Positions 9,700 to 18,597 of a DNA stretch of 64,000 nucleotides are shown here, piece after piece; position 1 is the stretch's first letter, and each line of letters begins with the position of its first letter. A program made the translations under genes and the position numbers. Source of the stretch: Aphanomyces cochlioides (Eukaryota; Oomycota; Saprolegniomycetes; Saprolegniales; Verrucalvaceae). Location: positions 2,108,001-2,172,000 of the forward strand of contig JAHQRK010000005.1 in the NCBI GenBank assembly GCA_019828595.1, given 5' to 3'. A model generated the notes under the pieces. The model made no database searches. It saw only the letters and a program-made list of their open reading frames with translations, and had not been told where the DNA came from.

Positions 9700-10105
9700 G
9701 CGTCGTCTTCACTCGCCATGCGAGTCGTATACTAATGAATAATACCAGTGCCTTTGGACGCTCTTACATTGATGAACCTTCTGTCCTACAAGTAGTACTT
9801 TTTCGTGTGGTGGTGTCGGAGCGTTCGATGCATTTGGTTTGTTGAGAGCGGGTCGTTGTTAGAGCAAGGTTGACACCGACACGTAAGCGGTTGTGCCAAG
9901 CGAAGCCCTGGGTCACTGATTGACGGACTAACTGGCTATGGAGAGCGCAGTCTCGGCAGTGCGAAGCGATACGGGAGGTAGTGGCCGTGAATGACGTGAC
10001 CGTGAGCTGGGTTGATACTTGGGTGATACAAACACCGTATCCGGCGTACACAACCGGACACGCGCCACATTTGTCGTCGGTTTGTCATGTTGGTTGGCCA
10101 TGCTT
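9700..10105. other. 3' flank of the oxidase gene, no further gene
   Basis: About 400 bp of moderately GC-rich DNA follow the stop codon. Overlapping ORFs here are short, without recognisable domains, and mostly antisense shadows. The stretch ends at the TA target of the next DNA transposon. Confidence 0.4.
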
Positions 10106-10107
10106 TA

Positions 10108-11115
10108 CAGTATATTCTCGCTAATTTTCGCTTCCTCAGACCTTCGATTTTCTCTTATCTTCGCTTTTTTTGGATGATTCAAGAAAGTACAGAATAGAAA
10201 TGCAATCCTCACATGAAATTGGTTCTACCAGTGGATCTGGCAATTAATTGTAGTCTTCTACTAGAAGTATAATGTTTCTACACCACGACATGAGCTCGAG
10301 TGGGCAGTCGAATCGAATCAACTTGGAAAGTCGATTTGAGAATCTCCTAGCCAATCAGAATACACTAAAATTTACTTTCAGCCAATAGAGTTTCAGAATA
10401 ACCGGGTCAAGATGGATATAGCAAAAATAGCTGCAGCGTCAACATTGAAGTCAGAGAAAGCGCATTCAAAATTGCTTCTTCAAATCGACTGTACAAATCC
10501 AAATTTGGGTGAAATTGGCAAGATTACTTGGCATGCTAAGTATACTCTCGAGTACTCCGAAAGAAGGCACGAATGACAGTCTATTGAATGAAGTATTTAT
10601 AATTCAACAGAGTGTCATTCGTGCCTTAACAGAGTAGCGATAGTTAACATGTAAAATGATATTGTCAATTAGGCCTGCTTTAGAATTCCGAATAGATTTG
10701 ATTTCGTGTCAAGTGACCTTGTTCATTGCCACCACCTCATTGCAAGGTTCTTTCGTCCTCTGCCTTTACCTCTGGCAAAGGAATGAATTTACGAATATGC
10801 GTAACGTTAGCCATAACCTGCAGCAAGTCCTGGAAAATTGAGTTTTTATTGACCCAGCTTAAATGGATCCAAAGGAACCAACTTACTACTCGCTGTTTAC
10901 CCTGGTCTCCTAGTCACAGACTTATTGGTGCCCGCCCTGGATGTTATGGAGGTATAGTAGGTCGCTTACTACAAGCAGTCCTCGACTTGTGCGGTCAAAG
11001 ATGATTTATCCGTATACGATGATCAATTATCCGTATGATCCCTTATCTTCGATTCTCTCTTATCTTCGCCACTTGGACCTGAAAACAAAAACCGAAAATT
11101 AGCGAGAATATACTG
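10108..11115. mobile_element. Non-autonomous Tc1/mariner-type element flanked by TA
   Basis: CAGTATATTCTCGCTAATTTTCG at 10108-10130 is repeated inversely at 11093-11115. TA dinucleotides flank it at 10106-10107 and 11116-11117. The CAGT start and TA duplication are typical of the Tc1/mariner superfamily. A subterminal CTTATCTTCG-like motif also occurs at both ends. The roughly 1-kb interior has only short ORFs without transposase motifs, so it needs a transposase in trans. It contains a nested hairpin at 10564-10627. Confidence 0.8.
10564..10627. repeat. 64-bp hairpin nested in the TA-flanked element
   Basis: AAGGCACGAATGACA (10564-10578) is the reverse complement of 10613-10627, and the inner part continues as an imperfect stem around TCTATTGAAT/ATTCAACAGA. 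It could be a tiny MITE or a fold-back structure. Confidence 0.65.
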
Positions 11116-11120
11116 TATTA

Positions 11121-11355
11121 GGGGGTTTCAGTTATCAAATTTGGATGGATGGAGAGTTTGGCCGGAGAATTTCTAGTGGTCAAAAACCTTGGAAAACATC
11201 ATCTGGACGGAGTCACCTTCCATCCAAAAAAATAGTGGATGGAGGGTGACTCCGTCCAGCCAGATCAGTTTGCGTTCTGTGATTGGACGTTATGAAGCAA
11301 TTTTCGAAATATTATCTTCTACTCCGTCCAGATGGAGTTGATAACTGAAACCCCC
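11121..11355. mobile_element. Stowaway-like MITE with TA flanks and an internal hairpin
   Basis: GGGGGTTTCAGTTATCAA at 11121-11138 is matched inversely at 11338-11355, with TA on both sides. A second inverted repeat in the interior (CTGGACGGAGTCACCTTCCA at about 11201-11220, inverse ending at 11258) surrounds a short A-rich loop. There is no coding capacity. It lies only three bases after the TA flank of the preceding element. Confidence 0.75.
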
Positions 11356-11605
11356 TATTACAAGTGTACAAGAAGAAAGGTATTAACTTTTCAACGCGAC
11401 CGCAGACACTCGATCGTTTGCCGCGAGCAACTTCCTTCAGCTTGATGCAACGTTGACATGTAAGTGGAGGTCTTTTTCCATGTGAGCGAGGGGGCAGAGT
11501 GACGACGAGGCAGCCACCGATTGCCCGTCTATAGTGTCCGCGTCAGCCCTTGAAGAGTGTCCGCGATCGAAAGAAGTTGAAGTACTAGTATCTAGTTTCA
11601 TGATT
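11356..11605. other. Intergenic stretch between MITE and Copia element
   Basis: No gene, RNA gene or repeat was recognised. It ends at the GTTGG target duplication of the Copia element. Confidence 0.4.
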
Positions 11606-11610
11606 GTTGG

Positions 11611-11838
11611 TGTTGAGTTGATCTCTACTCTATCTTGGTTTCCTGAAAAGTCACGTCCCTTGGCTCCTATGGGTTGTACTTGGCGTTTAGGTGAGCGACT
11701 CTTCGCACGGGTCTCCCGTGAGTCTTATGCCCCTGCCACTTCTAGATTATCTTGTGTAATCTAAATATCGTTCCCTGGAGATGTCTCGCTTGTTCGTTTG
11801 ACTTCTTAAACTCCTCCAACCTGCAAGAAAACATAATA
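11611..11838 (+). repeat. Copia 5' LTR
   Basis: Begins TGTTGAG and ends ACATAATA, directly before the primer binding site. It differs from the 3' LTR near 11803 (T/C), 11807 (T/C) and 11815 (C/G). Confidence 0.88.
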
Positions 11839-11856
11839 GGTTATGAGCCCAACGGC
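11839..11856 (+). promoter_or_regulatory. Copia primer binding site, complementary to the tRNA-Met anticodon region
   Basis: GGTTATGAGCCCAACGGC starts immediately after the LTR. Its complement contains GGGCTCATAACC, the anticodon arm of a methionine tRNA with CAT anticodon. It is not the 3' CCA end that most LTR elements use. Drosophila copia is the known precedent, priming from a 5' half of initiator tRNA-Met. The primer assignment is by resemblance. Confidence 0.6.
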
Positions 11857-12242
11857 TTCGACCGTTGATCAATGAAGAATATCGATCTCAACAAGCTTCT
11901 TTCCTTCCATTCTCGAACTCACACCTGCACCAAACACCATTTCATGTTCTATAATGGAATGTAGCGTGATCAAGGCATTGGCGTTCCCTCAGTTCTCAAA
12001 TTGGAGAAACACCCGCACTAAACCTTGCTCTATGTTCCGTTATCGCAACCGTGATCGCCAACGTCGTTTCCGTAATCGCATTTTACCTTATCGCATCGCC
12101 CCACGCAGCGAACAACGTTCATCTCAGGAACTTAGTCCATCTGCTCCTGCCGATCAAAGCCGCTCTAAAGGGAATGCTGAAATAGTGACCCAGGTCTCTG
12201 ACCTCACTAATTACAATGACCGTGTGAAAGCAAGCTGTTGGA

Positions 12243-13116
12243 ACTGTTAAGTGGACACCATCCAAGAACTTCGATGGGAACAATTTTCATTACTGGATGA
12301 AAGCGATTCGAAACCATTTGAAGGCTGCTAGATTATGGGATATTGTTGTAGGAACTGAAGCGAAACCACTTGAACTCCAACAGGCTTGTCAATGGGACCA
12401 TTTGGACCCGTCTGGCTGTCACCATTTTAATGGACTCTATTCGTGATGACTTATTACTTGGAATTACTGGCGAAGAATCGTCAACATGCATTTGGCAATT
12501 TATTACTGAGAAGTATCACGACGTTAAATGGGGAACGAGCGCTGGAATTCTTGGCAAACTGACTGCATTGAAGATGGTCAATGGCTCAAGTGTCAACGAA
12601 TATTTAACAAGCTTCAGGGAGCTTTCGGAAAAGCTCAATGAGATGGGGGAAGGCTTGAACAGTAGTCAACTTACTGCATTATTACTTGGATCATTACCCG
12701 AAAGCTGGAACACATTTAAAACAAGCTTCTGGATCATGAAATCGGCCCCTGGCTATGATGAATTGGAAGCTAACATACGTACTGAAGCATCTCGGAGAGG
12801 AAATGAACTCGTCGCGAAGCGAAAAGAGGACAAGAGAATTCTGGAAAGTAATTCAGTCGATGGCAATTTGACATCTATGGTACCTCAACATTTAGAACTC
12901 AAAAGACGCATGGATTTCATCGAAGCAAATTTAGCTAGAAGCGGACCAAGTAATGGCAAGAAACTTCAAGGGCGTCGACCTGCCAATCCTAACTCCAACG
13001 AGGTTTGTGACTATTGTGGAAGAAAAGGGCACAAGACGGAAAGAAGTTCTGTTCATGAGAACCCTCAATGCCGAACTTGGAAACCCTGTTTCAACTGGAT
13101 CAATAATACGTGTTGA
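12243..13116 (+). pseudogene. Copia gag (UBN2-like) with a frameshift and truncated zinc knuckle
   Basis: The N-terminal part (TPSKNFDGNNFHYWMKAIRNHL, from about 12249) reads in one frame. The continuation (WTRLAVTILMDSIRDDLL onward) is in the frame open from 12370, so a frameshift lies near 12385-12410. The body has the Copia gag pattern KLTALKMVNGSSVNEYLTSF and LLLGSLPESW. A zinc knuckle begins CDYCGRKGHKTE near 13009, but its last cysteine is missing because the internal deletion joins here. Gag would package the RNA; this copy cannot make a normal protein. Confidence 0.75.
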
Positions 13117-13435
13117 CAATCAACCGGCTATGGCAACTGCCTGCAACCCAGTGAACCATTCAAGGACAAAACATATTGATGTAAGGTATCACTTCGTACG
13201 AGAAAGAATACAGCTTGGAGAGCTCAAACTCGAGTACGTTGCCTCGAAAGAAAACCTGGCCGACATTTTTACCAAGCTGCTTGGTACGACCTTGTTCCTA
13301 TCATTACGAGGTAAAATGGGCCTTGATTCCCCAATTGCGCCTAAAGGAAATCAAGTATCAAACTTGACGACCTGCGCCTCGCCTGTTGTGTGCTCCTGCG
13401 TCGATGCGAGTCATTGTACTTGTCCGAGCCCTTAA
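13040..13435 (+). pseudogene. Copia RNase H C-terminal fragment
   Basis: The +1 frame reads the end of a Copia RNase H: EVLFMRTLNAELG, RVDNQPAMATACNPV, TKHIDVRYHFVRERI and KENLADIFTKLL. These are conserved blocks at the end of Copia pol. The protease, integrase and RT that should separate this from gag are absent, which places the deletion joint at about 13037-13045. Confidence 0.8.
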
Positions 13436-13481
13436 GCACCAAACTCGAGCCCTGAAAGGAGACGTCTTCAGTCCGGGAGGG

Positions 13482-13709
13482 TGTTGAGTTGATCTCTACT
13501 CTATCTTGGTTTCCTGAAAAGTCACGTCCCTTGGCTCCTATGGGTTGTACTTGGCGTTTAGGTGAGCGACTCTTCGCACGGGTCTCCCGTGAGTCTTATG
13601 CCCCTGCCACTTCTAGATTATCTTGTGTAATCTAAATATCGTTCCCTGGAGATGTCTCGCTTGTCCGCTTGACTTCTTAAACTCGTCCAACCTGCAAGAA
13701 AACATAATA
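13482..13709 (+). repeat. Copia 3' LTR
   Basis: A direct copy of 11611-11838 with the same 228-bp length. A purine-rich stretch (CCGGGAGGG) precedes it in the polypurine-tract position, and GTTGG follows. Confidence 0.88.
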
Positions 13710-13714
13710 GTTGG

Positions 13715-14190
13715 GACGTGATCTCGATCGACACGTCGTTTCAATGGGTGCCAGTGCTCGGAGCGAAAAGGGCGAATTGCCGATAGTAGTACCGCGACGA
13801 GGTATCTGAGCAGAAGTCCTGCGAGGGCGCTCGTCGTTCCACCCCAAAAAGATCGTTTGGCGTCTTGTGGCACCAAACACTTCCCTTGCGCGCAAGCTTC
13901 CCAAAACAACGCACATCAAGCGTCGTCGAGAGTTAGCTATCTGCGATATTTGTTTCGGATGCTTCTTATTCACTCTTTGTAGTGCGCGACGACGCATTCA
14001 ACGCGACGCATGCGCATCGAGCATGCATTTTTCAATGCTGGTGCGACCACGACAAGTCCTACGATGCCAATGCGCCCACCCCTTGCGGCCGCGGCACGAA
14101 GAGGAATTGAACCCACAAGAGTGTTTTTGAGCACTAGCACGCAACTGTGTGTAGGACATAAAATATGGATATGCTTTAAGGGCTCGATAC
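13715..14190. other. GC-rich stretch without a recognised gene
   Basis: Several overlapping short ORFs occur on both strands with no recognisable domain. GGAATTGAACCC (14102-14113) is the complement of a tRNA B-box, but the remaining tRNA structure is not present. This is the right edge of the host-like block. Confidence 0.4.
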
Positions 14191-14730
14191 GCCACGTCTA
14201 CATACGTGGTCGTCGTTGCCACCGTGGGACAGCACGGCTTGATATTAATTATTTTTATTATGTAATTCGGACAGCAAGCTGTCCAAATCAAATAATGAAT
14301 ACGCACGATATCGGGCTTATTAAAAAACAAGTCGTCCCAATAAGCATTGATTCCATATTGATCCCAGTTGGGATCAATACTCAAAAGCCTGATATTTGAA
14401 GAAACCAAATCACGCCAATAGTGTGATTGAGAATCACCAAAATATTTTGAAGATCTTAAATGGAAATAATATTTCCCTTCGGATTCTTAGGCAATAATGT
14501 AATCAATACCTAATTGATAACTCCTGCCCAACTCAAAAAAACGAGTCCGGTGAGATCTCACCGGACTCCAAAAAACGGGTCGGGGAAGATATTTCCCGAT
14601 TCAAAAAAAACGAGTCGGCCGAATATCAGCCCGCCTCAAAATAACGAACCCGCGGGCTTTATGTTTTGCTGACTCCAGCAAAACCTAAAGTCGCGCATTA
14701 AAAAAACACCATGGGAAGATCTTCCCAGGA
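14191..14730. repeat. Right palindrome cluster
   Basis: Serial inverted repeats: 14192-14209 (CCACGT/ACGTGG), 14269-14284 (GGACAGC/GCTGTCC), 14357-14378 (10-bp stem ATTGATCCCA), 14543-14568 (a perfect 26-bp palindrome centred on AGATCT), 14580-14599 (imperfect, GATATT centre), 14649-14656 (CCCGCGGG), 14663-14684 (9-bp stem) and 14712-14727 (TGGGAAGATCTTCCCA). In 14530-14650 the palindromes are separated by A-rich linkers ending in ACG. No gene is present. The organisation resembles the cluster at 6881-7145 on the other side of the GC-rich block, but the sequences differ. Confidence 0.75.
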
Positions 14731-14825
14731 TCAAAAAAATCAAATTTGTTTAAAATGTCATTTACGGGCAACGTCCAAAATTGTCAAGTTAAATCAATTG
14801 AACCATTACGTTATTAAAATCGTTT

Positions 14826-15418
14826 TCATTCATCTGTCCATTTTGGTACAAATAGATCGACAACTTCTTCAATTTGATTGATTATCATTTCCAAGTTTCA
14901 ATTCACCAATGAGCTTATCAAACTCAGCTTTGTACTTATCTAGTCCTTCACGGGGATCATGAATTTGTTTCTTCAATGTCTGATTGACTTAACATAATTT
15001 TAGAAGGTCATAGAAATTTTTTGCTTGATCTGAATTTGGTAGTACTTCATAAGCAGCATAATCAACTTTATTATCAAACACATAAGACTTGATAAGATCA
15101 ATCAAATCATTTGATATTTTAATACGCTTGAATACAACATTACCACACGGATAACGCAATGAAAGATAGCCTTTACTTAACGCAGATAAACAAATATATT
15201 TATCTCCAATCGGTTTGTATAAATATTCTTTTTCAAGATTGTAATACATACCTCCAACTAAACCACGTCCACGCAATTTACGTTTCGAAACGACTTTTGT
15301 AAACCCCATTCCTAAACTGAGCTTATTCATTTGATTAGCAGCTTGTAATTCCTTACTAAACTCTTCTAAAACGCTTTCAACTACTTCTAAAGTCTTAGGC
15401 CAATCATAATTCTGAATC
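14826..15418 (-). pseudogene. PLV hypothetical protein, C-terminal part, frameshifted
   Basis: An ORF at 15330-14989 encodes a glycine-rich start (RGRGLVGGMYYNL) then KPIGDKYICLSALSKGYLSLRYPCGN. Coding signal in the same frame extends upstream to about 15418 with no ATG. Downstream, a shifted frame continues (DPREGLDKYKAEFDKLIGEL) and a further shift gives an ending near 14826. The order basic Gly-rich segment, LxxGYLxLRYP block, then acidic tail with a GNDN motif recalls a C-terminal domain I have seen in polinton-like and related viral proteins. I cannot name the family securely. It probably continues the protein at 15420-15947. Confidence 0.5.
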
Positions 15419-15419
15419 T

Positions 15420-15947
15420 TTACTTAGAGATAGGAGACGATGTTTGAGCTTTTAGCAGTTTAGCATTTTTGCCCAAGTAATGATTCAAATCAATTGATCC
15501 AGTTTTTAAATAAGGATTGATCTCTTTACTCACAAGCAAATCTTTAAAGGCATCCGTTTGATACCATTTAATAATTTTATCACGAGCATTTTTATTCGTT
15601 AAGTTTGGTAGCTTTGGTAATGTTGGAAATGGTTTAGTTTCAGACTCAATATCTAAAGGAACAAATTTATTGCTTGTTAAAATTGGTGTAGTTTGTACTT
15701 CACTACTAACCATCATTGGATTTGATCGAATTTCTTGACTAACCATCATTGGCATTGCTTGCACTTCTTGATTGACCATATTTGGCTTTTGTAGAACATT
15801 TACATTAATCAAATTCTGATCAGCCCAATCAGCATTTCTGTAGTATTGTCGCTTGATTTCTTCGACTTCTTGCTCGTATTTGACTTGTTCGTAATAGTCT
15901 TTGAGTTTTTCACGTTTATCTCGAAGATTTTTGTAACTTGGAAACAT
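15420..15947 (-). CDS. PLV hypothetical protein with short internal repeats
   Basis: 175 aa, starting MFPSYKNLRDKREKLKDYYE. A charged, probably coiled-coil segment (residues 5-40) is followed by three to four degenerate repeats of about 11 residues (MVNQEVQAMP, MVSQEIRSNP, MVSSEVQTTP) and a C-terminal half containing KWYQTDAFKDLL. The stop overlaps the open frame of the next segment (15418-14989), so a single frameshift may have split one longer gene. AT-rich codon use matches the other viral genes. No function can be assigned. Confidence 0.6.
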   Translation of the reverse strand: MFPSYKNLRDKREKLKDYYEQVKYEQEVEEIKRQYYRNADWADQNLINVNVLQKPNMVNQEVQAMPMMVSQEIRSNPMMVSSEVQTTPILTSNKFVPLDIESETKPFPTLPKLPNLTNKNARDKIIKWYQTDAFKDLLVSKEINPYLKTGSIDLNHYLGKNAKLLKAQTSSPISK

Positions 15948-16785
15948 TTTGTCAGTACTATATTAGGACTTGAATAACATTTTTAGATTTAGTAAAATAA
16001 TTATGAAAGTATAGAAATCAGTTATGAATTCACTACTCAAGAAACTGAAAATCGATGAAACATACACTAAAAGCCTAAAAAGGTCAAGTATGACTCGGTA
16101 AAAGCAAATACGCTCCCTATGAGTGGCTACAATTATATGACAGACTTATTATTTCTTCCAAAAACAAAGCAAAGCTTCAAATATTTGTTAGTTATTGTTG
16201 ATATTTGGAGCAATATGTTTGATATAGAACCATTGAAAAATAAAAAAGTCAAACTGTATTGGATGCTATGCTCAACATTTTTCATAGAGGTATCTTGAAA
16301 GATCCTAAAGCAAGTATTCGAACTGATAATGGATCCGAATTCAAAGATGTATTTCATAAATACCTCTTTAATCATTCAATTCTTCATAGAGTAGCAGAGC
16401 CTTATAGACATAATCAGCTTGCTAATGTTGAAAGATTGAACCGCGAGCTGGGTAGGTTGCTCAATGGCTACATGAACCAAATGGAAGTAAAAACGGGAAA
16501 GATATATCGAGAATGGATTGATGCGGTTCCAATTATTAGAGATGAGCTAAACAAAATTCGAAATATTCGAAAAGATCAATCAATTGATGAAATAGAATTT
16601 CCTGAAGTTAAAACTAATTCAAAATATAAAGTTGGAGATGAAGTCTATTATAAATCCGAAGTACCATTGACCGCGCTTGGTAAGAAACAAAATACTTTAA
16701 ACTTTAGAGCTGGAGATTATAGATATGATTTAAAGAATCCCCAAAAAATTAAACAAATTCTTTATTATTCAAACAATGTTAGATA

Positions 16786-18516
16786 CTACCTCTGCACCTC
16801 AATACCGTTGACAAAAGTAAAAATCATTTGCACCACTTTATTGTTGACTTTCAACTTTGATTGGTCGAGGAATAATGCATGAATTTAATTCGTTAAAAAT
16901 CAGCCTCCTAATGCTCAGTCATGTCAGAAAGACGTTGCTGACACTCGAAGACAGCCTGATGGTAGAGAGAAGCAGGGCAAGGGAGAACTTGCTGAAGGGT
17001 GCCAGCGCGCTTCTTTGCTTGCTTCCAAGATGTGGCAACTTGAAACCATTGTCATCGTGATTCTCCATGACAAGAAGCATCACAGATTGTAATGTGATGA
17101 AGACGTCGTTCAATTTGTCCGCTGAGAGGACATCGAACGCGATCTGGGTAGCCTGAATTACTTCATCAACCGTGCGACTTACCATCATGTATTGTAGAGA
17201 TTGAATTGAGGCAAAGAACCCCAAGTCAAGAACGTTGAGATCCGGGCTGTTTGCGGGCTGCGGGCGCAATAAGAAAGTCCAGCCATCGGTGGACGCCTCT
17301 TGCAATACATCTTCAGTGATCGATGAGTGTGGCGATGCGTTGTCATGCTGCACGATGATTCTCTTCGTCACCGATGGGAATTTTCTCTTGATGGCTGGCA
17401 CAACTTTCTTCAAAAAGTACTCACGGTACACCTCCGACGACACATTCACTAGCGTTGTGACCATAGAGCCCGCGCGACGGTTGCACGAATTGCGTCTTGC
17501 AGGTTCTTGGCGGACAAAAGGCCAAAGACCAAGTTTACCATCAAACGTACAGTTGCCATTTTCGTCAAAACGAGGACGCGCGACGGCCCAAAGAAACATG
17601 ACCTTGGGCAAAAAGCGCGTCGACTTGCAAGATCGTTTTGGCGCTTCTTCGTCTTTCGTGAGGTACACTTTTCGGCGTTTTTTGTCGGCATTAAACCATT
17701 TCTCGTCAAGGTGAACAATGTCCATCATGTCCGAAAATTGACAGTTTTCAAGAGCACTGGTCTCGTAGGTCTCCGCAAGAGCACTGGTCTCGGAGGTCTC
17801 CGCAAGCGTGGACGGCGTGCAGCGCTGGACATGAGAGCAGCAAAACATCTAGCGCTTCAGTTGGTTGGTTTCTGTCAAGAGGGGCTTCAGTCGTGAAGAG
17901 CTTCTGCGAAGTGTCCCGAGCTTCGTGTTGCGTTCAATCGTGCCCATGGAAAGTCCCGAGGCTTCGACAAGATCCCGCATCGTTGTGCGCTGTTTTTGTG
18001 GTACGTCTTTGACAATTTCCGTTACTGCATCTGGTGTGTAGATCTTCTTGCGCCCACAGCGGCCTTTCTTTTGGGAGTCGGTTCTGCCGGCATGATAATC
18101 TCTCCAAATTTTTCCGACAGTCACACGGTGAACTTTGTATATCGCGGCTGCGCGGTAGATGGCGCCACGGGACAACTTGCCGCCGTTCATTTCTCCGTAA
18201 AGGTGCCTTACTACTTCCAATTTGAAAGCCACATCTAGTTCACGGGAGGTGCGCACGGCCGCCATGATCTTCAAGATGCTGACAACTCCTTATTTTTATA
18301 AATGAGCGAAAAATTTCATTATAATTTTTTCGAGCCGTTTGAACGAAGCGATTTTTGGGCGGGAAGATGTCATTTTCGCGCCATACGCCCAATGAACAAT
18401 ACCTTCCTTTTCTTGTATTCTTTTAAATTTGATACAAATTATCAAATTTGGACAAGAAATGAATTTTTGGGGTCGCTTGGAAGTCTTCCGTCAACAGTAT
18501 TGTGGTGCAGAGGTAG
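16786..18516 (-). mobile_element. Plant-type mariner-like transposon inserted in the PLV integrase gene
   Basis: CTACCTCTGCACCTCAATAC-type ends (16786-16812 and, inverted, 18490-18516) differ at two to three positions. TA flanks both ends (16784-16785 and 18517-18518). The transposase lies on the minus strand. Removing the insertion and one TA puts the integrase reading frame back together across the site, which proves that it came later than the PLV. Confidence 0.88.
16919..18274 (-). pseudogene. Mariner transposase with one in-frame stop codon
   Basis: Two ORFs in the same frame (18274-17849 and 17848-16919) are separated only by a TAG. The N-terminal part carries a helix-turn-helix region (SRGAIYRAAAIYKVHRVTVG) and KGRCGRKK. 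The C-terminal part carries the catalytic triad HLDEKWF, VQHDNASPH and NSPDLNVLDLGFF, with 38 residues between the second and third Asp. The LNVLDLGFF ending and this spacing fit plant-type (DD39D-like) mariners, not animal DD34D. Near the stop, the short repeat ALAETYETSAL suggests a small local duplication. Confidence 0.85.
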
Positions 18517-18597
18517 TATATATTAAATGGTAAGCCAAATGTCTCATATGCTGAAGATGAATTATTGCCGGTCAAAAAAAATAGAAGAAGTGCGCGA

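Larger units (their letters stand above)
11611..13709 (+). mobile_element. Internally deleted Ty1/Copia LTR retrotransposon
   Basis: Two direct 228-bp LTRs (11611-11838 and 13482-13709) enclose a 1.6-kb interior. GTTGG flanks both sides (11606-11610, 13710-13714), a 5-bp target duplication. The LTRs differ at about three positions. The interior keeps the gag start and the end of the RNase H region, but protease, integrase and most of RT are missing. It is therefore a non-autonomous deletion derivative, nested in the host-like part of the PLV interior. Confidence 0.88.

Noticed and set aside
11954..12250. 98-aa Arg-rich ORF between the Copia LTR and gag
   Set aside because: It lies in the untranslated leader of a deleted retrotransposon and has no gag-like pattern. 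The recognisable gag start is in a different frame further downstream.
14095..14150. Possible tRNA gene on the minus strand (GGGTTCAATTCC)
   Set aside because: Only the B-box is convincing. No A-box, acceptor pairing or anticodon arm could be built around it.
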